Of a DNA stretch of 50,728 nt, positions 9,659 through 20,873 are shown in pieces (position 1 is the stretch's first letter; every line of letters starts with the position of its first letter). Position numbers and translations under genes: made by a program. The notes beneath the pieces are model-generated. The model did not search any database. It worked only from the letters and a program-made list of their open reading frames with translations, and was not told the DNA's origin. Origin of the DNA: an uncultured Succiniclasticum sp. (GTDB taxonomy: Bacteria; Bacillota; Negativicutes; Acidaminococcales; Acidaminococcaceae); assembly GCA_905235335.1 (NCBI GenBank), contig CAJOKZ010000004.1, forward strand, positions 1-50,728, read 5' to 3'.

Positions 9659-10983
9659 TCAAAACCGCATCTGCCATGTTCCCCTGCGGTAATACCGGTA
9701 AAGCATGAATCCCGCTGTACCCCAGGTTATGGGATAAACGGCCGACAGCAGGCGGATATCATGAGCCAGTTGCATAAATCCGAACAGGATGACTGTTCGC
9801 AGGATGCACTGATTGAAGAGCACGATATACATGGGGACGGTGGACAGCCCGGCACCTCGCAGTGTATCCGCAAAGGTTTCAAGAAATACGTAAAAGAAAT
9901 AAAACGGGAAAGTGATCCGGATGATGCTGATCCCCATATCGATCACCTTCGATTCGGAGTAGAAGAAACCGAAAGCTTCCCGTCCAAACCAGAGCAGGAT
10001 TCCCGCCAGCACCAAAGAATAGACCACGCCAAAAATCAGTGTTATTCGCAACCCGCTCTTCACCCGGTCATAGAACCCCGCGCCCACATTCTGTCCGGTA
10101 AATGTCATCATGGCCTGGCCCAGGGCGCACAGTGGCATGTAGAACAAAAGCTCAATGCGGTAATAAGCAGTAAAAGCCGCGATGGCCGCCACATCAAATC
10201 CATTGATGAAATACTGAACAAATACATTTGACAGCGTCACCACTACGCCCTGCAGACCTGCAGGCAGGCCGATTCGGACGATTTCCTTTGTCATGGGTCC
10301 GTCCACCGTCAGGTTACCGATACGCATGACACCGCTTTGCAACAAATAGAATACTGAAATGAAAGCTGCCAGCACCTGGGACAGAACCGATGACCAGGCA
10401 ACGGCCAAAATACCATTCTCTATATGTATGATAAACAAGTAATTCGTGATTACATGTATGATACCGCACACCAGCTGGATCATCATAGGTGTCCGGGAAT
10501 TACCCAAGGCCCGCATGACTCCCGATGCCATATTAAATACCAGCATAAATGTCAGACCAAGAAAGAACACTTCTACATACTCCAGAGCGCTCTGGAAAAT
10601 ACTGGATGGCGTATTGACCACTCTTAAGAAAGCAGATCCGGAAAGTTCGCCGATAACGGTAAGCAGTACACCTCCGACGACACCCAGCATCATGGAAGTA
10701 TGGATAGATTTATTGAGCTGCTCCTCCTCCTTGCGGCCAAAGGCCTGGGCAATGACCACACCGGCACCGATACTGATGCCTGTAAACAGGTTGACAAGGG
10801 CCGAGTTCAGCAACACGCTGCCCCCACGGCTGCTGAAGCTGCTGCGCCCAAATAATTACTGACAAACAGGATGTCAACGGTAGTATAAAGCTGCTGGATG
10901 AGGCTGGCACCCAGCAGGGGCAGCGCAAACAGCAGCAGTTTTTTGGCGATGGGGCCGCTGGTAAGATCAAGGATTTTAGCCAA
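9659..10983 (-). pseudogene. MATE family efflux transporter with apparent 1-nt frameshift
   Basis: ORF 9659-10816 starts inside the MATE N-terminus; upstream in another frame a TTG start at 10983 (RBS aggtga) reads LAKILDLTSGPIAKKLLLFALPLLGASLIQQLYTTVDILFVSNYLGAAASAAVG; frames meet at a C5/G5 run at 10821-10825. Confidence 0.75.
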
Positions 10984-11089
10984 AAGAGATCACCTGCGTT
11001 AAATGATTTGTTCCGCGCCATATGCCAGACGCCATTGAATACTCTACGTTAAACGCAAATAATGATAAATTTATTTTCTCTCTTGCAGT

Positions 11090-12145
11090 CTATGCTTTTT
11101 TTATCGCCCCAATATCTTTATGCACCTTTTCTGGCAAAGCATGGGTATGTATATGTGTATGGGGAGTCTGTGGCACATAATCCTCCGGCAATTCTGCGTA
11201 AGCGCAGAGGGTACGTCCCGTGGTAATGGAAAAGGCCGGAGTCATATACAGCATTACGCCGCTGAATTTAGCGTAAAATTCATCCTGCTTTTCCCCAAAA
11301 AAATCAGTAGTATAACCAAGCAGCTCTCCCTTTGCCACCATTTCGCCGCTGTGTTTCGCATGATACCAGCAAGCAGGCTGGGCCGCCTCAAGGTATTCGA
11401 TCTTGGTTAGTTCCTGAGGTGTGAATGTGTGTACATGGCCGTGATCGTAACCGGGAGCCATACCGACGTACTTCAGCACGTGCATCACATCATCTTTGTA
11501 CTCGTCGATGTCTTCCCGGCAGCAGAACCCTGTGCCGCCCCGTTCGACGAGAATGCTGGGTACACCATGCAGGGCTGCACAGTTATAAGCCCCCGTCGTG
11601 GCAGTAGAGCGGACCATGTATTCCACGTTCAGCTGACTTGCCATCTCCCGGGACTTGTGATTAACCTCTTCCGATGCGTTTCCGGGGAAGTAGGCATAGG
11701 GATGCAGGTCCTCCTGGATGTCGCCGCTGTGCAAGTCAAGGTAATAGTCGGCCTTGAGGATGAATTCATGCAGCAGGAAATCCGCTAACTTGTAGGTACG
11801 GCTCAGGGAAGCATTGCCGGGGAATACCCGGTTCAGGTTCAGACCGTCCTCAGGGCAGATTTCCGCCATGCGGGCCCAGAAAGCCGAAACATTTACCGGA
11901 TGCATGATAATGAGACAGCCATGGATATCTTCGGGAGCCAGTTCCCGGCCCAGCTCAATGGAAGCAGCAATCCCCGGATACTCACTGCCATGGATGCCGG
12001 ATGTGACAAGGACGGTGGGCCCGTCAAATTTCCCGTTGATAAACGTAACAGGAATGATGTTCAGCGTATGCGGAACATCAACATAAGTGCGAAATTTAGT
12101 TCCAGGCCCAATGTGATGGTTTGCGAAACATACTTTGTGTAACAT
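11090..12145 (-). CDS. Succinylglutamate desuccinylase/aspartoacylase (M14-like) family deacylase
   Basis: GIHGSEYPG zinc motif, GLNLNRVFPG, DLHSGD motif; start MLHKV with RBS upstream. Confidence 0.85.
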   Translation of the reverse strand: MLHKVCFANHHIGPGTKFRTYVDVPHTLNIIPVTFINGKFDGPTVLVTSGIHGSEYPGIAASIELGRELAPEDIHGCLIIMHPVNVSAFWARMAEICPEDGLNLNRVFPGNASLSRTYKLADFLLHEFILKADYYLDLHSGDIQEDLHPYAYFPGNASEEVNHKSREMASQLNVEYMVRSTATTGAYNCAALHGVPSILVERGGTGFCCREDIDEYKDDVMHVLKYVGMAPGYDHGHVHTFTPQELTKIEYLEAAQPACWYHAKHSGEMVAKGELLGYTTDFFGEKQDEFYAKFSGVMLYMTPAFSITTGRTLCAYAELPEDYVPQTPHTHIHTHALPEKVHKDIGAIKKA

Positions 12146-12275
12146 AGTCCCTCCTGAATAAAAACACAAATAATATTAAATGCTAATATACAATAGTTAT
12201 ATTATCAAAATTTTTTCTCAATTTCAATAATCAACAAACAATTCCGTATAAATTCAATCCGCCTGACCGATTGAA

Positions 12276-13289
12276 TCACTTCATAATCTCAGCAAATTTC
12301 TCTTTAACCATTTTTTCTTCTACCGCCAACTTATTCCAGTTCACCGACAGTGAATGTATCCTCAAATCGGCGAGTTTTTGTGCGCCGTCAGGTTCCCTCA
12401 CGCCGTATTTCACCGGATGCATATAGGCCAGGCTCATAGCCGACTGCCCTTCCCTGCTCAGCCACCAGTCCAGCAGCTTTTTGGCGCCCTCAGGGTTTGC
12501 GGTATCTTTCAGAATAGCAATATAACCGGGCACCAACACGCTGCCTTCCTCAGGATAAACCACAGAGACATTAAAACCCTGGGCCATTTTCTGCTTCAGC
12601 ACATTTTCTTCCATCGTTATAGTGATGGGGTACTCTCCCTTCGCGAATTTTTCACGCATCTCATTGGTTTTACTGACTACCACGCCATTCGCTTTCAACT
12701 GCTGCCAGTACTCCCACCCATATTTATCCGTCAGGGCGGCCACGGTTGCCAGTGCTGTGGCCGCAACTTTCGGATCCGGCATCGCTACCATGCCTTTATA
12801 CCTTGGATCTAACAAATCCTTCCAACTTTTAGGAGGTTCCTTTATCTTGTCATTATGTACGGCAATCACCATAGCGCTGATCCGGATGGGGGTAAAAGCG
12901 CCGTCCGCGTCCACGGTCTCGGCAAGTTCCGCTGCTTCCGGGGACTTATAATTCAATAGTTTGCCATCTTTCTTCAACTGCAAATAAAAGTCCGGATCCG
13001 AAATCATGACCAGATCTGCCTTTGCTTTTCCGCCTTTCAGTTCATCCAGGATCCGTTCCTTGACTTTTTCGCTTCCTTCTGTATGCCAGTTGACCTTAAT
13101 ATCCTTCAACTGCTGTTCTACAACCGGCTTGGCCATATCCTTAACCATCCCGTTGTAAACAGAGGTGTATACCGTCAGCCCGGCAGCCGGCTTTTTCACA
13201 TCCTTTTGCTGCTTTTGTTCCGCACCGCCACAGCCAGCCGCCAGCAACACCGTCACCATAAATCCCGCAAGCATTTTTTTCATTTTCAT
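12276..13289 (-). CDS. Extracellular solute-binding lipoprotein, family 1 (Fe3+/phosphonate/spermidine type)
   Basis: Lipobox LLAAGCGG, LTVYTSVYNG, PKVAATALATVAAL, NPEGAKKLLDWWLSREGQ. Confidence 0.85.
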   Translation of the reverse strand: MKMKKMLAGFMVTVLLAAGCGGAEQKQQKDVKKPAAGLTVYTSVYNGMVKDMAKPVVEQQLKDIKVNWHTEGSEKVKERILDELKGGKAKADLVMISDPDFYLQLKKDGKLLNYKSPEAAELAETVDADGAFTPIRISAMVIAVHNDKIKEPPKSWKDLLDPRYKGMVAMPDPKVAATALATVAALTDKYGWEYWQQLKANGVVVSKTNEMREKFAKGEYPITITMEENVLKQKMAQGFNVSVVYPEEGSVLVPGYIAILKDTANPEGAKKLLDWWLSREGQSAMSLAYMHPVKYGVREPDGAQKLADLRIHSLSVNWNKLAVEEKMVKEKFAEIMK

Positions 13290-13533
13290 CGCTCCTTTTC
13301 AGACGCCGTCAAAACTGTCAACAGATATTACCCTTTACTTCTCATCAAAGCATCCCTGTTTCGGACACTTTCTGCCCGCAATGCAATGTAATCAACTTTT
13401 TTACTGCGTTATGGATATAAACTTGGACTTCTGTCAAATATCATATTAATATTTGATTAATTGTTCATATGTTATGTTAATTAATGCTATCACAAGTTTT
13501 CTTACTTGTAAAGGATTTTCTGCAAATAAAAAA

Positions 13534-13554
13534 GACTGCATTTTCCGTGCAGTC
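13534..13554 (-). terminator. Rho-independent terminator of trp operon
   Basis: - strand GACTGCA-CGGAAAA-TGCAGTC followed by TTTTTTATTT. Confidence 0.85.
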
Positions 13555-13565
13555 CTTTCTATTTT

Positions 13566-14132
13566 TTATACCCTCAAAAAATTTTCTATTATCTGTGGCC
13601 CGTCTGGCGTCAGGATGGATTCCGGATGGAACTGTACCCCATAAACAGGGAACTTCCTATGTTCCACCGCCATGACCTCTCCCTCTTCCGTGACACCCGT
13701 TACCCGTAGACAGGCCGGCATAGTCTCGGGCACCGCTGCCAGAGAATGGTATCTGGCAACCGGTATCTTTTCCTGCATCCCGGCAAAAAGCCTGCTCTTT
13801 ACATCCAACTCGACCCGTGATTGTTTTCCGTGCATCAGCCTTTTTGCATGTGCCACGGTGGCTCCAAAGACTTGGCAGATTGCCTGATGACCCAGACAAA
13901 CCCCAAGGATCGGAATATCCGTTCCCAGCTTTTCAACGACTTCCAGACAGACCCCCGCGTCCCGTGGATAACCGGGGCCCGGGGAGAGGATGATCCGATC
14001 CGGTTTCAACGATGCGATTTCCTCCACCGTCATCGCGTCATTCCGAATTACCCGGATATCTGTGTCAAAGCTCCCCACCAACTGGTACAGGTTGTAGGAA
14101 AAACTGTCATAATTATCAATCAGAAGAATCAT
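13566..14132 (-). CDS. trpG: Anthranilate synthase component II (glutamine amidotransferase)
   Basis: ILLIDNYDSFSYNL, PGPGYP, GVCLGHQ, VQFHPES motifs; adjacent trpE. Confidence 0.93.
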   Translation of the reverse strand: MILLIDNYDSFSYNLYQLVGSFDTDIRVIRNDAMTVEEIASLKPDRIILSPGPGYPRDAGVCLEVVEKLGTDIPILGVCLGHQAICQVFGATVAHAKRLMHGKQSRVELDVKSRLFAGMQEKIPVARYHSLAAVPETMPACLRVTGVTEEGEVMAVEHRKFPVYGVQFHPESILTPDGPQIIENFLRV

Positions 14133-15604
14133 CAGTCCAATCCCTCCTGCGCCGTTTCCAGCGCCTTCACCACAGCCTTCGCCTTATTGATGCATTCCCG
14201 GTACTCATTTTCCGGAATGCTGTCCGCAACGATGCCGGCACCGCTGCGCACAAAGATACGGCCGTTTTTCCTGAAGGCAAGGCGTATCGCGATACAGGTG
14301 TCCAGATTACCGGTAAAATCAATATATCCCACCGCACCACCGTAGATGCCGCGTTTATTGTTCTCCAGTTCATTGATGATCTGGCAGGCGCGGATCTTTG
14401 GGGCACCGCTCAGGGTTCCTGCAGGCAAAATGGAATCCATGGCATGGATCGCGTCCATATCGCCGCGCAGCCTGCCCCTGACCGTCGATCCGATATGCAT
14501 TACATGGGAATACTTTTCAATACCCATATATTTTTCAACTACCACGCTGCCGAACTCGCTGACCTTACCGATATCATTCCGTCCCAAATCAACCAGCATA
14601 TTGTGTTCGGCCCGCTCCTTTTCATCCGCCAGCAGTTCTTTCTCCAGCCGTTCATCCTCTTCCTGCGTGGCGCCCCTCCATCGGGTACCCGCCAACGGGA
14701 AGGTGTGCAGCACCCCGTCCTCCAGTTTCACCAAGGTTTCCGGGGAAGCGCCGGCCAGTTCAATATCATCGCTGGAAAAATAAAACATGTACGGCGACGG
14801 ATTGATGGTGCGCAAAACGCGGTACGTATCCAGCAGGCTTCCCTCAAATTCCGCCATCAGCCGGTTGGAGAGCACAACCTGGAAGATATCCCCATCCACA
14901 ATATACTCTTTCGCTTTTTCCACCATCCGGCAGAACTCCTCCTCGGAAAAAAGAGCTTCCGGTGCGGACACCAGCCTGCCGGCCTCGTCCCTGCAAGGCT
15001 CCCCGTAAAGCAGCAGTTCCTTCATGGAAGCCAGTTCCCGCCTCGCCCGATTATATTCTGTTTCCAGTGAATCATTTCGGATATTGGCAATCAGCACGAC
15101 TTTCTGCCGCAGATTATCAAATGCAATGACCTTATCGAAGAGCATCAGATCAATATCCTTAAACCCTTCCTCGTCTTCGGCATCCAGCCGCAGCGTCGGT
15201 TCCGCGTATTTGATGTAATCGTAAGACCAGTACCCTACCAGACCGCCAGTAAAGCTGGGCAGATAATCGACCTTCGGACTCCGGTTGTCTGCCAGCACCT
15301 GCCGCAGGACCTCACCCGGATGTTTTACTTCCACCTGTACCGAGGTACCGCTGGAAATGGTCATCCTGCCGTCGGTACAGGTCAGTTCCATCTTCGGCTC
15401 ATACCCCAGAAACGTGTACCGCCCCCAGCGTTTGCTTTCTTCCACCGATTCCAGCAGATACACATGATGGCTGACATTTTTCAGCCGGCGCAGCGCCTCG
15501 ATGGGTGTAATCCGGTCCGACAGCAATTCGCAGCTCACCGGCTGTATCTTGTAACCTTGCGCCGCAATGGCGCGGGCTTCTTCCAAAGAAGGCCTGATTT
15601 TCAT
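14132..15604 (-). CDS. trpE: Anthranilate synthase component I
   Basis: Chorismate-binding motifs (FPLAGTRWRG, ELLADEKERAEHNMLVDLGRND, AGTLSGAPKIRA). Confidence 0.95.
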   Translation of the reverse strand: MKIRPSLEEARAIAAQGYKIQPVSCELLSDRITPIEALRRLKNVSHHVYLLESVEESKRWGRYTFLGYEPKMELTCTDGRMTISSGTSVQVEVKHPGEVLRQVLADNRSPKVDYLPSFTGGLVGYWSYDYIKYAEPTLRLDAEDEEGFKDIDLMLFDKVIAFDNLRQKVVLIANIRNDSLETEYNRARRELASMKELLLYGEPCRDEAGRLVSAPEALFSEEEFCRMVEKAKEYIVDGDIFQVVLSNRLMAEFEGSLLDTYRVLRTINPSPYMFYFSSDDIELAGASPETLVKLEDGVLHTFPLAGTRWRGATQEEDERLEKELLADEKERAEHNMLVDLGRNDIGKVSEFGSVVVEKYMGIEKYSHVMHIGSTVRGRLRGDMDAIHAMDSILPAGTLSGAPKIRACQIINELENNKRGIYGGAVGYIDFTGNLDTCIAIRLAFRKNGRIFVRSGAGIVADSIPENEYRECINKAKAVVKALETAQEGLD

Positions 15605-15745
15605 GATTGTCCCTCAACTTCCGTTAAAAAATTTATCAGGTTGTTCGCAGGAATCTTTCCCGCACCCGGCGTCAGTAAAGGACCCGATAACGCATCCCCG
15701 GTTCCGTTCATTGCCATCCCTGACACATATAACGCGCCTGTCCTG

Positions 15746-16531
15746 TCAGTCCTCACAATGCGCTACCGCTTCCACCATTTTCTTAACATATTCCCTGACC
15801 GGTTCTACACTGTCTTTCCCATACTCCGCCACTATTTTTACGATGGCGCTTCCCACGATCGCCCCATCGCTGAGACGGGCCATCTCTGCCGCCTGTTCAG
15901 GCTTGGAAATACCAAAGCCAACCGCAGCCGGCGTATCCGTCACTTCCCGGATCTTCCGGTAGATCGTCCCTATGTCTGTTGTGATTTCGCTCCGCACACC
16001 GGTCACGCCCAAACTGGATACGATATATACATAGCCTTTTGCGTCCCTGGCGATTTCCCGGATGCGGTCATCAGATGTAGGTGCAATCATGGTGATCCGG
16101 TCTACGCCGTATTTTTCGCAGGCCGCTTCCAGTTCTCCCCGTTCCTCATAGGGAACATCAGGTACAATCGTCCCGTCCACGCCTACTTCAGCGCAGCGGG
16201 CATAAAATTTATCCGTCCCGTAATGGAAGATTGGATTGGCATAGGTGAGGAACACCAACGGTATATCCGTCTCTTCCCGCACTTCTTTGATCATGTCGAA
16301 CACTTTGTCCGTGGTGCAGCCTGCGGACAGGGCCCGCAGATCAGCTTCCTGGATTACGGGGCCTTCCGCCATGGGATCGCTGAAGGGGATCCCCAGTTCT
16401 ATCAGCGTCGCACCGGCCTCTTCCATGGCCAGGATCAGCTTTTTCGTGGTTTCCAGATCCGGATCGCCAGCCGTAATAAACGGGGCGAATATTTTTTTAT
16501 GCCGCTTCAGTACACCTGCCAACTTACTCAT
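15746..16531 (-). CDS. trpA: Tryptophan synthase alpha chain
   Basis: [32 protein letters not shown]; start MSKLAG. Confidence 0.95.
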   Translation of the reverse strand: MSKLAGVLKRHKKIFAPFITAGDPDLETTKKLILAMEEAGATLIELGIPFSDPMAEGPVIQEADLRALSAGCTTDKVFDMIKEVREETDIPLVFLTYANPIFHYGTDKFYARCAEVGVDGTIVPDVPYEERGELEAACEKYGVDRITMIAPTSDDRIREIARDAKGYVYIVSSLGVTGVRSEITTDIGTIYRKIREVTDTPAAVGFGISKPEQAAEMARLSDGAIVGSAIVKIVAEYGKDSVEPVREYVKKMVEAVAHCED

Positions 16532-17708
16532 GCAAATCCCTCCCCAAATATCTGGCAATGGCTGCCACGTCTTTGTCTCCCCTGCCGGACAGATTGACTA
16601 CAATGATTTTATCTTTGTCCATCGTAGGCGCCAGTTTCATGGCATAAGCCAGGGCATGGGCGCTTTCCACCGCCGGGATGATTCCTTCTGTCTTAGACAG
16701 GTACAGGAACGCGTCCACCGATTCTCGGTCAGTAGCAGGAACGTATTCCGCCCTGCCGATGTCGTGCAGGTAGGCATGTTCCGGCCCGATGCCGGGGTAA
16801 TCCAGCCCTGCAGAAATAGAATATACCGGCGCGATCTGACCGTATTCATCCTGCAGGAACAGGGATTTCATACCGTGGAAGATGCCTTCGGAACCGCGGG
16901 CAATGGTGGCCGCTGTCCGTTCCGTGTCCACACCTTCGCCGGCCGCTTCCACACCGATCAACCGAACCTCTTTATCCGGGATAAAATCGTAAAAGAGCCC
17001 CATGGCGTTGGATCCTCCGCCCACGCAGGCAATCACGGCGTCCGGCAGACGCCCTTCCCGTTCCAGCATCTGGGTTTTTACTTCTTCCCCAATCACCTTC
17101 TGGAAATCTCGTACCATTTCGGGATAGGGATGGGGCCCCATCACAGAACCCAGCACATAAAAGGTGTCCTGCACCCGGGCCGTCCACACGCGCATCGCTT
17201 CATTGACCGCATCCTTCAGCGTTCCGGTTCCGGTCGTCACAGGGATTACCTTCGATCCCAGCAGTTCCATCCGGAACACGTTCAAAGCCTGCCGTTCACA
17301 GTCTTCCTTGCCCATATATACGGTACATTCCATACCCATCAGGGCCGCTACGGTAGCCGTTGCCACACCGTGCTGCCCTGCACCGGTCTCCGCAATGACA
17401 TGTTTCTTCCCCATGCGTTTTGCCAGCAGGCACTGGCCCAGTACATTGTTAATTTTATGGGCGCCGGTATGGTTCAGGTCTTCCCGCTTCAGATAAATTT
17501 TGGCGCCCCCCAGGTCCTTCGTCATCTTCTCCGCATAATACAGCATGCTGGGACGATTGGCGTAGTCCCGGTACAGCTGTCGCAGTTCCTCCCAGAATGC
17601 TTTATCATGTTTATAAAACCCGTAGGCTTTTTCCAGTTCCAGTACCGCATTCATCAGCGTTTCCGGAATGTATTGCCCGCCATGGATGCCAAATCTTCCT
17701 TTTGTCAT
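16524..17708 (-). CDS. trpB: Tryptophan synthase beta chain
   Basis: [40 protein letters not shown]. Confidence 0.97.
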   Translation of the reverse strand: MTKGRFGIHGGQYIPETLMNAVLELEKAYGFYKHDKAFWEELRQLYRDYANRPSMLYYAEKMTKDLGGAKIYLKREDLNHTGAHKINNVLGQCLLAKRMGKKHVIAETGAGQHGVATATVAALMGMECTVYMGKEDCERQALNVFRMELLGSKVIPVTTGTGTLKDAVNEAMRVWTARVQDTFYVLGSVMGPHPYPEMVRDFQKVIGEEVKTQMLEREGRLPDAVIACVGGGSNAMGLFYDFIPDKEVRLIGVEAAGEGVDTERTAATIARGSEGIFHGMKSLFLQDEYGQIAPVYSISAGLDYPGIGPEHAYLHDIGRAEYVPATDRESVDAFLYLSKTEGIIPAVESAHALAYAMKLAPTMDKDKIIVVNLSGRGDKDVAAIARYLGRDLHE

Positions 17709-17746
17709 GATGAACTTCCTTCTTTCTGATTTAATATGATACAAAT

Positions 17747-18478
17747 TCACATTCTATCCCTTACCGCACGGATAAATGCTTCCATCTTCACCGCATCCTT
17801 AACACCGTCCGTCTCAATGCCGCCGGACACATCCACACCGTAAAAGAAAGGGCGCAGCCGTTCATCCGCCACGGTTTCCGCCACGATGTCCGCGACATTA
17901 TCCGCGTCCAGTCCTCCTGCCAGAAAGAACGGCCTGTCAATGGGCAGGTTTTTTAATAAAGAAAGTGAGAATGTTTTTCCGGTTCCGCCGTATATGTTGG
18001 GAACAAAAGTGTCAAACAAATAATAATCTGCCTGCCGCCCTTCCGAAAAAAAGTCCCTCCCGTTTTTTTGCTGTCCGGAAACTGACCGTCCTGCCTGTTC
18101 CCCTGCGCAGGATTTTCCGTTCGCATCCCGAAACCCGTCAGCATCATGCGGTGCCTGCAGCCGGATGACTTTAATGATTTTCGCATCCGTCAGGGTTTTC
18201 AGCCTGGCGATATAAGCGGCGTCTTCATCCCCGTGCAGCTGCAGCACATCTGCAATGCCGTTGTTGGCGAGGGCTGCCGCCTGCTCTTCCGGCATGTTGA
18301 CCAGTACCGCAACGGTCTGAATATCGTTTTTCAGCCGGTTCTTTAACCGCGCAGCCTGTTCGGGGGTGACCTGCCTCCTGCTCTGTGCAAATACAAATCC
18401 CGCAAAATCCGGCTGCAGGCGGTTCACCTCTTCCACATCTTCTTCCCTGCGTATGCCGCAGAATTTGACATGAATCAT
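17747..18478 (-). CDS. trpF: Phosphoribosylanthranilate isomerase with a ~40-aa insertion
   Basis: [44 protein letters not shown]; operon position. Confidence 0.92.
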   Translation of the reverse strand: MIHVKFCGIRREEDVEEVNRLQPDFAGFVFAQSRRQVTPEQAARLKNRLKNDIQTVAVLVNMPEEQAAALANNGIADVLQLHGDEDAAYIARLKTLTDAKIIKVIRLQAPHDADGFRDANGKSCAGEQAGRSVSGQQKNGRDFFSEGRQADYYLFDTFVPNIYGGTGKTFSLSLLKNLPIDRPFFLAGGLDADNVADIVAETVADERLRPFFYGVDVSGGIETDGVKDAVKMEAFIRAVRDRM

Positions 18479-18572
18479 GGTCAGCTCCTTCGTTGCTCAC
18501 AACCCTGGCGTACGCCCCAAATCAGGGGAAAATACCCGCGCGTATATCCGGCGATTCGCCACATTGCTGCCG

Positions 18573-19355
18573 TTAGGCCCGGCGGAGTTTTTCCAGCTCC
18601 TGTTCCGGATCGCCGCTTCGCATGAGCGTCTCCCCGATCAGAACGCCGTTAAACCCTTTCGTCTTTAAATTGCGGATATCCTCTTCCGTCCGGATACCGC
18701 TTTCCGCAATGCAGACCCGGTCATCCGGAATTTGCGCCCGCAACCGCAGGCAGGTGCCAATATCTACAGAAAAATCCTTTAAGTTGCGGTTGTTGATGCC
18801 GATAAGTTTTGCCCCCGATTGCAACGCTGTTTCGATTTCCGCCGCATCGTGGGTTTCCACCAGCGCATCCAGCCCTACGCTTTCCGCCGCCAGACGAAAT
18901 TCCTTTAGCTGTGCCGGGGAAAGGATAGCACAAATTAGCAGCACCGCCTCCGCCCCCAGCCGTTTCGCCTCATAAATCTGGTAAGTGCTGACTGTAAAAT
19001 CCTTACGCAGCACCGGAACAGAAACCTGTTTTGCTATCTCCTGCAGATACACATCCGACCCCAGAAAATAATCCGGCTCTGTCAGGCAGGAAATCGCCGC
19101 CGCCCCGCCTTTTTCATACGCTTTCGCAATCTCCAGATATGGAAATTCAGCAGAAATCAGTCCTTTGGACGGGGATGCTTTTTTACATTCGCAGATAAAA
19201 TTCAATCCCGGCCGCCGCAACGCTTCTGTAAAACGCGGTTTGTTCCCGTTTTTATAAATCTGTTCCGCTTCATCCCTCACAGCGGCAAAGCTTTTCTGAC
19301 GCGCAAGCCCGGCGACCCGTTCGCCTGCGGCTGCCGCCAATGTATCTAAGATCAC
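18573..19355 (-). CDS. trpC: Indole-3-glycerol phosphate synthase
   Basis: FICECKKASPSKGLI, VLRKDFTVSTYQIYEA, IGINNRNLKDF, IAESGI, GVLIGETLMR. Confidence 0.96.
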   Translation of the reverse strand: MILDTLAAAAGERVAGLARQKSFAAVRDEAEQIYKNGNKPRFTEALRRPGLNFICECKKASPSKGLISAEFPYLEIAKAYEKGGAAAISCLTEPDYFLGSDVYLQEIAKQVSVPVLRKDFTVSTYQIYEAKRLGAEAVLLICAILSPAQLKEFRLAAESVGLDALVETHDAAEIETALQSGAKLIGINNRNLKDFSVDIGTCLRLRAQIPDDRVCIAESGIRTEEDIRNLKTKGFNGVLIGETLMRSGDPEQELEKLRRA

Positions 19356-19452
19356 GGTATGCCCTCAACTTTTTTCAACTAAGATTGCAATCATCAGTTT
19401 CAGTAACAACTGTCACGCAATGATTTCCGACTTTTATTCTTTCCGGCTTCTT

Positions 19453-20478
19453 CTATTCCTGCGGACGGTTGCTGACCTCCACAAATTTTTCCAGGACCTC
19501 CAGCGCCTTACCGGAATCGATCAGCTCTGCCGCCAGCGCGATGCCGTCCTTCATGCTTTTCACCTTGCGCCCGATATACAGCGACGCGCCTGCGTTCATC
19601 AGCACCGCGTTGCGTTTATGTCCTCTTTCACCCAGTAAGATGGCGCGGGTGATCCGGGCGTTATCTTCCGGCGTCCCGCCCTTCAGTTCTTCCTTACTGC
19701 AGCGCGCAAACCCGAATTCTTCCGGGGTGATGACATAGGATTTATACCAGCCGTCCTTGATCTCGCAGACGGTCGTCGGCGAACTGAGGGAAATTTCGTC
19801 CAGTTTATCCTGGCCGTACACTACCATGCCCCGCTTCACACCCAGGCTCGACAATACCTGTGCCAGCGGCTCCGCCAGATATCCGTCATAAACGCCCAGC
19901 AGCTGCATAGACGGTGAAGCCGGATTCGTCAGCGGCCCCAAGATGTTGAACACCGTACGGAACCCCAGCTCCTTCCGGATCGCACCCACGTATTTCATGG
20001 ACGTATGATATTTTTGGGCAAAGAAGAAGCAGATTCCCACTTCTTCCAGCAGTTCCCTGCATCTTGTCGGGCTCTGGTTGATATTGACCCCCAGCGCCTC
20101 CAGGCAGTCCGCCGTCCCGCACAGGGAAGACGCCGCCCGGTTCCCATGCTTGGCGACCTTCATTCCGCCCGCTGCCGCAACCAGCGCCGATGTGGTGGAA
20201 ATATTAAAGCTGTGTGCGTTATCCCCACCGGTGCCGACGATTTCAAACACATCCATCCCCGTTTCCACCTGGATGGCGTGGGCCCGCATAGCAGCGGCAC
20301 AGCCGGCAATTTCATCCGTAGTTTCTGCCCGGGCGCTTTTGGTTGAAAGCGCCGCCAGGAACGCGGCATTCTGTGTAGCAGTCGTCTCACCGCCCATGAT
20401 TTCATTCATCACGGCATACGCTTCCTCATACGTCAGGTCTCCCTTGTTAACGATTTTGACGATAGCTTCCTTGATCAT
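19453..20478 (-). CDS. trpD: Anthranilate phosphoribosyltransferase
   Basis: [44 protein letters not shown]. Confidence 0.96.
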   Translation of the reverse strand: MIKEAIVKIVNKGDLTYEEAYAVMNEIMGGETTATQNAAFLAALSTKSARAETTDEIAGCAAAMRAHAIQVETGMDVFEIVGTGGDNAHSFNISTTSALVAAAGGMKVAKHGNRAASSLCGTADCLEALGVNINQSPTRCRELLEEVGICFFFAQKYHTSMKYVGAIRKELGFRTVFNILGPLTNPASPSMQLLGVYDGYLAEPLAQVLSSLGVKRGMVVYGQDKLDEISLSSPTTVCEIKDGWYKSYVITPEEFGFARCSKEELKGGTPEDNARITRAILLGERGHKRNAVLMNAGASLYIGRKVKSMKDGIALAAELIDSGKALEVLEKFVEVSNRPQE

Positions 20479-20533
20479 GATTGTTTCCCCCTTGTAATGA
20501 TTTTATTTTTATTGTAATGGATCTCAAATAAAA

Positions 20534-20867
20534 AACCTGTCCTCGCATTTCACAAGGACAGGTCATATTCGTATCAACCTGCGGTACCACCCTGATTCAC
20601 GGCTTACGCCGTGCACTCTGCGGATGCCATCACATCCCCCTTCCTTAACGCGGACGAAACGTTACGTAATACTCTCGCGGAAATTTGTGAAACAGGCGGC
20701 AGCTTCCGCTGCACAACCTGCCAAAACGCCCCCGCGGTTTCAACGCACCCTCAACGGTCCATTTACCAACCAGCATCTCTACCCGGATTTCAGCTGCCCG
20801 GACTCTCTGTAAGCGCTTACTTTGGCTTGATCTCCGTCTCAACGGTTTTGTGGCCAATATTAATTTT
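20534..20867 (-). ncRNA. T-box leader (tRNA-Trp responsive) upstream of trp operon
   Basis: - strand AGGGTGGTACCGCAGG T-box (20578-20593), AGAGAGTCCGGGCAGCTGA stem I region, candidate UGG specifier at 20759-20761 in GUAAAUGGACC, terminator downstream. Confidence 0.93.
20535..20563 (-). terminator. T-box regulatory terminator
   Basis: - strand ACCTGTCCTTGTGAAATGCGAGGACAGGTTTTTTATTT. Confidence 0.9.
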
Positions 20868-20873
20868 AAACGT

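Noticed and set aside
10710-11021. 103-aa - strand ORF overlapping the MATE start
   Set aside because: Out of frame with the MATE protein; the neighbouring frame from TTG 10983 gives the real MATE N-terminus.
15320-17729. Long + strand ORFs (425 and 494 aa) across trpE/trpA/trpB
   Set aside because: Antisense to well-identified trp genes.
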